Below, one piece after another: positions 5,507-8,120 of a stretch of DNA of 8,120 nt. The translations under genes and the position numbers were made by a program. The notes beneath the pieces are model-generated. The model worked only from the letters and a program-made list of their open reading frames with translations. It had not been told where the DNA came from and searched no databases. This DNA is from DATBDE01 sp045805605. Its GTDB lineage: Bacteria > Actinomycetota > Thermoleophilia > Solirubrobacterales > Solirubrobacteraceae. The stretch is from positions 1 to 8,120 of the forward strand of contig JBJMKX010000003.1 in assembly GCA_045805605.1 (NCBI GenBank), read 5' to 3'. The stretch's first letter is position 1. Every line of letters starts with the position of its first letter.

Positions 5507-6316
5507 GTGAGGGTGATCACGTGGAACGTGGCTCGGCGTTCGTCCCGTCTGGTCGAGCAGTCGGCCGCTCTGGCTGGCCGTGAGCCCGACGTCGTGGCGC
5601 TTCAGGAGATCACCGAGAGGACGCTGCCGCTGTGGCGGGTCGTGCTGGAGCGGATCGGGCTTCCCTACGTTCGGGCGTCACTCGATCACGCCGAACCCTC
5701 CCGCGCACCAGCACAGCGGCGTCGCACCGGCGTGCTGCTGGCTTCGCGCGTAGCGCTTCGGGATCCGTCCGCGACGCTGCCCGTTCCCTGGCCGGAAACC
5801 GCCGTGGCCGCGGTGGCCGCCACCGGTATCGGGCCCATCGAAATCCATTGCCTGCACGTGCCAAACGCCGCCAACGGCTGGGTCAAGGTGCACACGCTTC
5901 GGGCCATCCGCGCGGGGCTTCACGCCGCGCCGCCATCGCCGCGCGTGGTATGCGGGGATCTCAACACCCCCCGGCGAGAGCTCGAGAGCGGCGAGGTGCT
6001 CTCGTTCGCGAGGGACTCGCGCGGGCGCGTGCGGCCCGAGCGCGGACCCGAGTGGGATGAGGCCGAGCTCGGCGTCGTTCCCGGACTGCGGGACCTCGGC
6101 TACCGGGACGCCTATCGCTCGCTCCACGGCCACGGGTCCCGCGAGCCGAGCTGGACCTGGCAGCGCATCTCGGGTCATGGCGGCGGCTGGCGCCTCGACC
6201 ACATGTTTATCTCGGCCGAGCTGGAGCCGGCGGCCTGTGTCTACCACCACTCCTGGCGCGACGAGGGCCTGAGCGACCACTCGCCGCTCGAGGCTGACAT
6301 CCACCCCACTGAGTGA
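5507..6316 (+). CDS. Endonuclease/exonuclease/phosphatase (EEP) family protein
   Basis: The product is 269 aa from the GTG at 5507 (a second in-frame GTG lies at 5513). The start is fixed by the family opening RVITWNV. The EEP metal-dependent phosphoesterase motifs are present in order: WN (6-7), the metal-binding glutamate in VVALQEIT (E34), CGDLNTP (D151, N153), WRLDHMF (D231, H232) and the catalytic pair in GLSDHSPLEADI (D257, H258). All residues needed for a DNase I/AP-endonuclease-type phosphodiesterase reaction are visible. Members act on DNA, RNA, phosphoinositides or sphingolipids, and the substrate here cannot be read. There is no signal peptide or membrane segment. No Shine-Dalgarno precedes the GTG; the start overlaps the TGA of a 14-codon ORF (ATG 5466) as GTGA, so re-initiation or leaderless translation is possible. 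Confidence 0.9.
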   Translation: MRVITWNVARRSSRLVEQSAALAGREPDVVALQEITERTLPLWRVVLERIGLPYVRASLDHAEPSRAPAQRRRTGVLLASRVALRDPSATLPVPWPETAVAAVAATGIGPIEIHCLHVPNAANGWVKVHTLRAIRAGLHAAPPSPRVVCGDLNTPRRELESGEVLSFARDSRGRVRPERGPEWDEAELGVVPGLRDLGYRDAYRSLHGHGSREPSWTWQRISGHGGGWRLDHMFISAELEPAACVYHHSWRDEGLSDHSPLEADIHPTE

Positions 6317-6419
6317 AGAACCAACGCTCCGTTTTGCTCCCTCGCGCAACGCGGAAAGCGACGCCACGCATGCGTCTGGAACGGACGGCGACCATCCACG
6401 GGGGTTGACGCGCCGGTGC

Positions 6420-6526
6420 AAGATCGCACCGCTCGAAGCTCGCATCGCGGACGCCCGGCGAGCGAAGAAGCTGATCACGCACGCGCTCGAATGCCCCCGC
6501 GTGATCTCCTCGCCTGGCCCCGCGTG
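6420..6526 (+). pseudogene. Fragment resembling the C-terminal coiled coil of a MerR-family regulator
   Basis: One frame reads KIAPLEARIADARRAKKLI then HALECP, which has the pattern of the MerR-family dimerisation helix and the Cys-containing end (typically ...LIEHALxCPHEDLLxCP). At about 6500 the match continues in another frame as RDLLAWPRV, so a frameshift separates the two halves. Just upstream a GVDA stretch in yet another frame may be the preceding residues, split by a small insertion. No DNA-binding domain was found upstream. I read it as a decayed remnant; family recognition is from memory of the pattern and is moderate. Confidence 0.4.
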
Positions 6527-6776
6527 TGCCCCGGTAGCCCGCACCGGTAGCCGGCGACTTCGGCGCGACGGACCGAGAGGCGGCGAACTCACCCGTCGGC
6601 AGGCGAAGCCGGAGATTCGCGTGGTCGGACTGCGCACTCGCCGCGGTTCCTCCAAGCGAACCCGGCCATGGCAGTCCGGAGGGGCACTCAGCTCATCGGT
6701 GATCCGCGTGTGGCTGGGTTGGGCGCCGGCGACGTGACCTTGGCTTGGCGGCGGGGGGTGGTCGCGGGCGAGGCTG

Positions 6777-6903
6777 TCAGCCGGCCGGGATGTACCCGAT
6801 CGCCCAGTCGAGCTGCCGGAGCGCGTCCTCTGCCGCCTGAGAGGCAACGGTCAACATCGCCTAACGCGGCTTCGCCGGCGTTCTTGTTCTGGGTGCGTGC
6901 CAT
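6777..6903 (-). pseudogene. Frameshifted small protein
   Basis: An ATG at 6903 follows GAGGG (spacer about 6 nt) and reads MARTQNKNAGEAALGDV. In the +1 frame from about 6857 the sequence reads TVASQAAEDALRQLDWAIGY and stops at TGA 6777. The second part resembles short actinobacterial proteins containing an ALRQLDWxIGYL helix, which normally continue with an IRK-type basic helix. Together they look like one small protein broken by a frameshift between about 6860 and 6800 and cut short. A 26-codon intact ORF from ATG 6857 is the alternative reading. Confidence 0.35.
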
Positions 6904-7017
6904 CGGTGTCCCTCGGTGTCGGCTACAGCTCGACGCATGGCGACGACCCGGGCCTTCGCTTGCGACCGACCGCGATGAGCCGGCTCGTTCGGCGCCGCTC
7001 GGGTGGTTCTCCCAGCG

Positions 7018-7446
7018 TCACTTCTTTTTTGCCGTGGTCCTGCGACGACTGCGGCGAGGCTTCTCTTCCTCTTTCTCTTCCTCGGCCTCAGGCTCTTCGT
7101 CTTCCTCGGGCTCCTCCTCTTCCTCTTCGGCCTCGGGCTCTTCGTCTTCGAAGGCCTCGGGCCCCTCCTCTTCCTCTTCGGCCTCGGGCTCCTCGTCTTC
7201 GAAGGCCTCGGGCCCCTCTTCTTCCTCTTCGGCCTCGGGCTCTTCTTCTTCCTCCGGCTCTCTGCCAGCGTGCTGCTCGTACAGCGCCTCGAGGATCAAG
7301 CTGCCATCTCCGCCGAGCTGCTCCGAGTCCTCGCTCAGCAACACCTCGATCCACTCCCCCGCTCCCTCGCGGCTAAAGATGCGCACATCGCCATTCGTTG
7401 CTGCCACGGCCCACGCCTTGGACCCGCTCTGGATGATCGTCAGCAC
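7018..7446 (-). CDS. Acidic repeat protein with a basic C-terminal tail, hypothetical
   Basis: The product is 142 aa from the GTG at 7446, preceded by AAAAGGAGG with an 8-nt spacer, by far the best start signal. The frame is open to an ATG at 7641, but that ATG has no ribosome binding site and abuts an IS remnant, so the longer 207-aa form is unlikely. Residues 1-60 look folded: a strand-rich start MLTIIQSGSKAWAVAATNGD, then VRIFSREGAGEWIEVLL, and a helix GSLILEALYEQH. Residues 63-129 are almost wholly Glu/Pro/Asp/Ala, built from repeats of a 17-residue unit (PEAEEEEEGPEAFEDEE). The last 13 residues are strongly basic (PRRSRRRTTAKKK). The protein has no membrane segment. Its overall charge pattern suggests a disordered polyampholyte that binds basic proteins or nucleic acid, but no function is known to me. 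No close operon partner. Confidence 0.72.
   Translation of the reverse strand: MLTIIQSGSKAWAVAATNGDVRIFSREGAGEWIEVLLSEDSEQLGGDGSLILEALYEQHAGREPEEEEEPEAEEEEEGPEAFEDEEPEAEEEEEGPEAFEDEEPEAEEEEEEPEEDEEPEAEEEKEEEKPRRSRRRTTAKKK
7084..7260. repeat. 51-bp coding tandem repeat (minisatellite)
   Basis: Two full 51-bp units, 7129-7179 and 7180-7230, differ at only two positions. A shorter 45-bp variant precedes them (7084-7128, plus-strand coordinates) and a partial unit of about 30 bp follows (7231-7260). All units keep the reading frame and encode the Glu-rich segment of the acidic protein. The near identity suggests recent slippage or recombination, so copy number may vary between strains. Confidence 0.85.
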
Positions 7447-7653
7447 TATCCCTTCCTCCTTTTGTCGGGCGGGTACACGTACCCCCGCCCACCCACCGGG
7501 AATCACCGTGGTCTCGAGGCCGCCGCCCTCTGGAACGGGTTCCCGCATGGACTTGCGCCGCGAGCGCCGCGCGCTGCTCGATGCGCTCGCGACGGGTTGG
7601 CGGACGCCCCGCGCCTTCTCGACTGTGCGGCGTCGGGTCATGGTTCAAGCCCG
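7447..7653. other. Upstream region of the acidic gene and IS junction
   Basis: This 207-bp stretch separates the acidic-protein start from the transposase remnant. It holds the ribosome binding site of the acidic gene and a dyad GGGTAC-AC-GTACCC (7471-7484) about 25 bp upstream of its GTG, a candidate operator or promoter element. The remainder is open on the minus strand but Arg/Ser-rich without family character. The point where transposase similarity begins (about 7642-7654) marks the junction. No terminal inverted repeat was recognised here. Confidence 0.45.
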
Positions 7654-8120
7654 TGGCAGCGCTGCACCGTGCACTTCCTCCGCGATTGCCTCGGCCACGC
7701 CCGCAAAGACCAGCACGGCGTCTTGGCGGCGCTGATCCGCCCGATCTTCAACGCCACCTCACGCGACGAGGCGCGCGACCGGCTCTCCGCTGCCGTCGCC
7801 ACAGCTCGACGGCAGGTGAGCAAGGTCGCCTCGGTGCTCGAGGAGGCCGAGGAGGACATCCTCGCGTTCTACGCGTTCCCAGCGGACCACTGGCGCAAGC
7901 TGCGCTCGACCAACCCGCTGGAGCGGTTTAATCGCGAGATCGGCCGCCGCACCGACGTCGTCGGCATCTTCCCCGACGACCCCTCCCTGATCCGCCTGGC
8001 CACCATGCTCGCGATCGAGCAAAACGACGAGTGGTTGGTCGGCCGGCGCTATCTGCCGGCCGGCTCGATGGAACCGCTCCTCGAGGAGCGGCCCCATCGA
8101 CACGACACCCAAGAGGAGAT
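7654..8120 (+). pseudogene. IS256-family (Mutator-type) transposase, 5'-truncated, runs off the right edge
   Basis: The frame beginning WQRCTVHFLRD at 7654 runs open to the window end (155 codons). It carries IS256-family landmarks: the CxxH pair in RCTVHF, the ILAFYAFPADHWRKLRSTNPLERFN block with the glutamate (codon 7921-7923) at the position of the third DDE residue, and the signature EIGRRTDVVGIFPDDPSLIRL followed by QNDEWLVGRRYLPAGSM. Full-length IS256 transposases have about 400 residues, so roughly the first 230, including both catalytic aspartates, are missing and replaced by unrelated sequence. No start codon with a ribosome binding site precedes it. It is therefore an inactive remnant; the right end and its terminal inverted repeat lie outside the window. 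Confidence 0.85.

Larger units (their letters stand above)
6317..7017. other. About 700 bp without an intact gene; fossil-like fragments
   Basis: No complete gene was found on either strand between the EEP and acidic-protein stops. Two decayed coding fragments are described separately (6420-6526 and 6777-6903). A 10-bp palindrome ACGCATGCGT lies at 6366-6375 and a 9-bp direct repeat CCGGTAGCC at 6531-6539 and 6544-6552. Several long open frames exist because the GC content is high, but they show no consistent protein character. Confidence 0.6.

Noticed and set aside
5678..6847. 389-codon minus-strand frame opposite the EEP gene
   Set aside because: It is a high-GC shadow frame; the plus strand carries all EEP catalytic motifs, and the minus-strand product is Arg/Pro/Ser-rich with no recognisable motif.
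7084..7260. Regularly spaced repeats considered as a CRISPR array
   Set aside because: Units are contiguous with no unique spacers and keep a coding frame, so this is a coding minisatellite.
6668..7735. Long plus-strand frame of 355 codons with Ser-rich repeats
   Set aside because: It is the antisense reading of the Glu-rich minus-strand gene (GAG/GAA runs read as CTC/TTC/TCT), and its ends have no protein character or ribosome binding site.
7580..7940. Alternative plus-strand frame of 116 codons over the transposase remnant
   Set aside because: The other frame gives an unambiguous IS256 transposase C-terminus, so this one is a shadow.

Overview
The window is very GC-rich, with strong G/C preference at third codon positions, GTG starts and purine-rich Shine-Dalgarno sites. 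Together with the protein families (YafY-type WYL regulator paired with a VOC protein, PRC-barrel stress protein, IS256 transposase close to actinobacterial versions) this suggests a chromosomal segment of a high-GC actinobacterium, possibly Thermoleophilia/Solirubrobacterales. The phylum rests on gene style and remembered family resemblance, not on a search.

Left part (1-3715) is compact. A class V aminotransferase-fold enzyme enters from the left edge and meets a VOC (glyoxalase-like) gene tail to tail. The VOC gene is divergent from a WYL-domain regulator, with an inverted repeat between them that is a natural operator candidate. The regulator then overlaps an antisense class I SAM methyltransferase by 65 nt at their 3' ends. 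Upstream of the methyltransferase on the same strand lies a PRC-barrel protein, separated from it by a 14-bp perfect hairpin that looks like a terminator.

Middle part (3716-6316): after about 500 bp without a secure gene, which holds a 37-codon ORF with a good ribosome binding site and a cluster of nested dyads, comes an unusual cytosolic protein with a ribbon-helix-helix-like N-terminus fused to a GAF domain. It is followed by a 66-aa single-span membrane protein with a possible stress-sigma promoter and a terminator hairpin directly after its stop, and then by an endonuclease/exonuclease/phosphatase-family protein.

Right part (6317-8120) is eroded. It has about 700 bp with only fossil-like fragments (a MerR-like coiled-coil tail and a frameshifted small protein), a gene for a 142-aa protein with a glutamate-rich tail built on a 51-bp tandem repeat and ending in a basic patch, and a 5'-truncated IS256-family transposase running off the right edge.

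No complete known defence, CRISPR, toxin-antitoxin or biosynthetic system is visible. The most distinctive items are the RHH-GAF protein with its structured upstream region, the repeat-built acidic protein beside an IS scar, and the VOC/WYL operator. No tRNA or rRNA gene was recognised.
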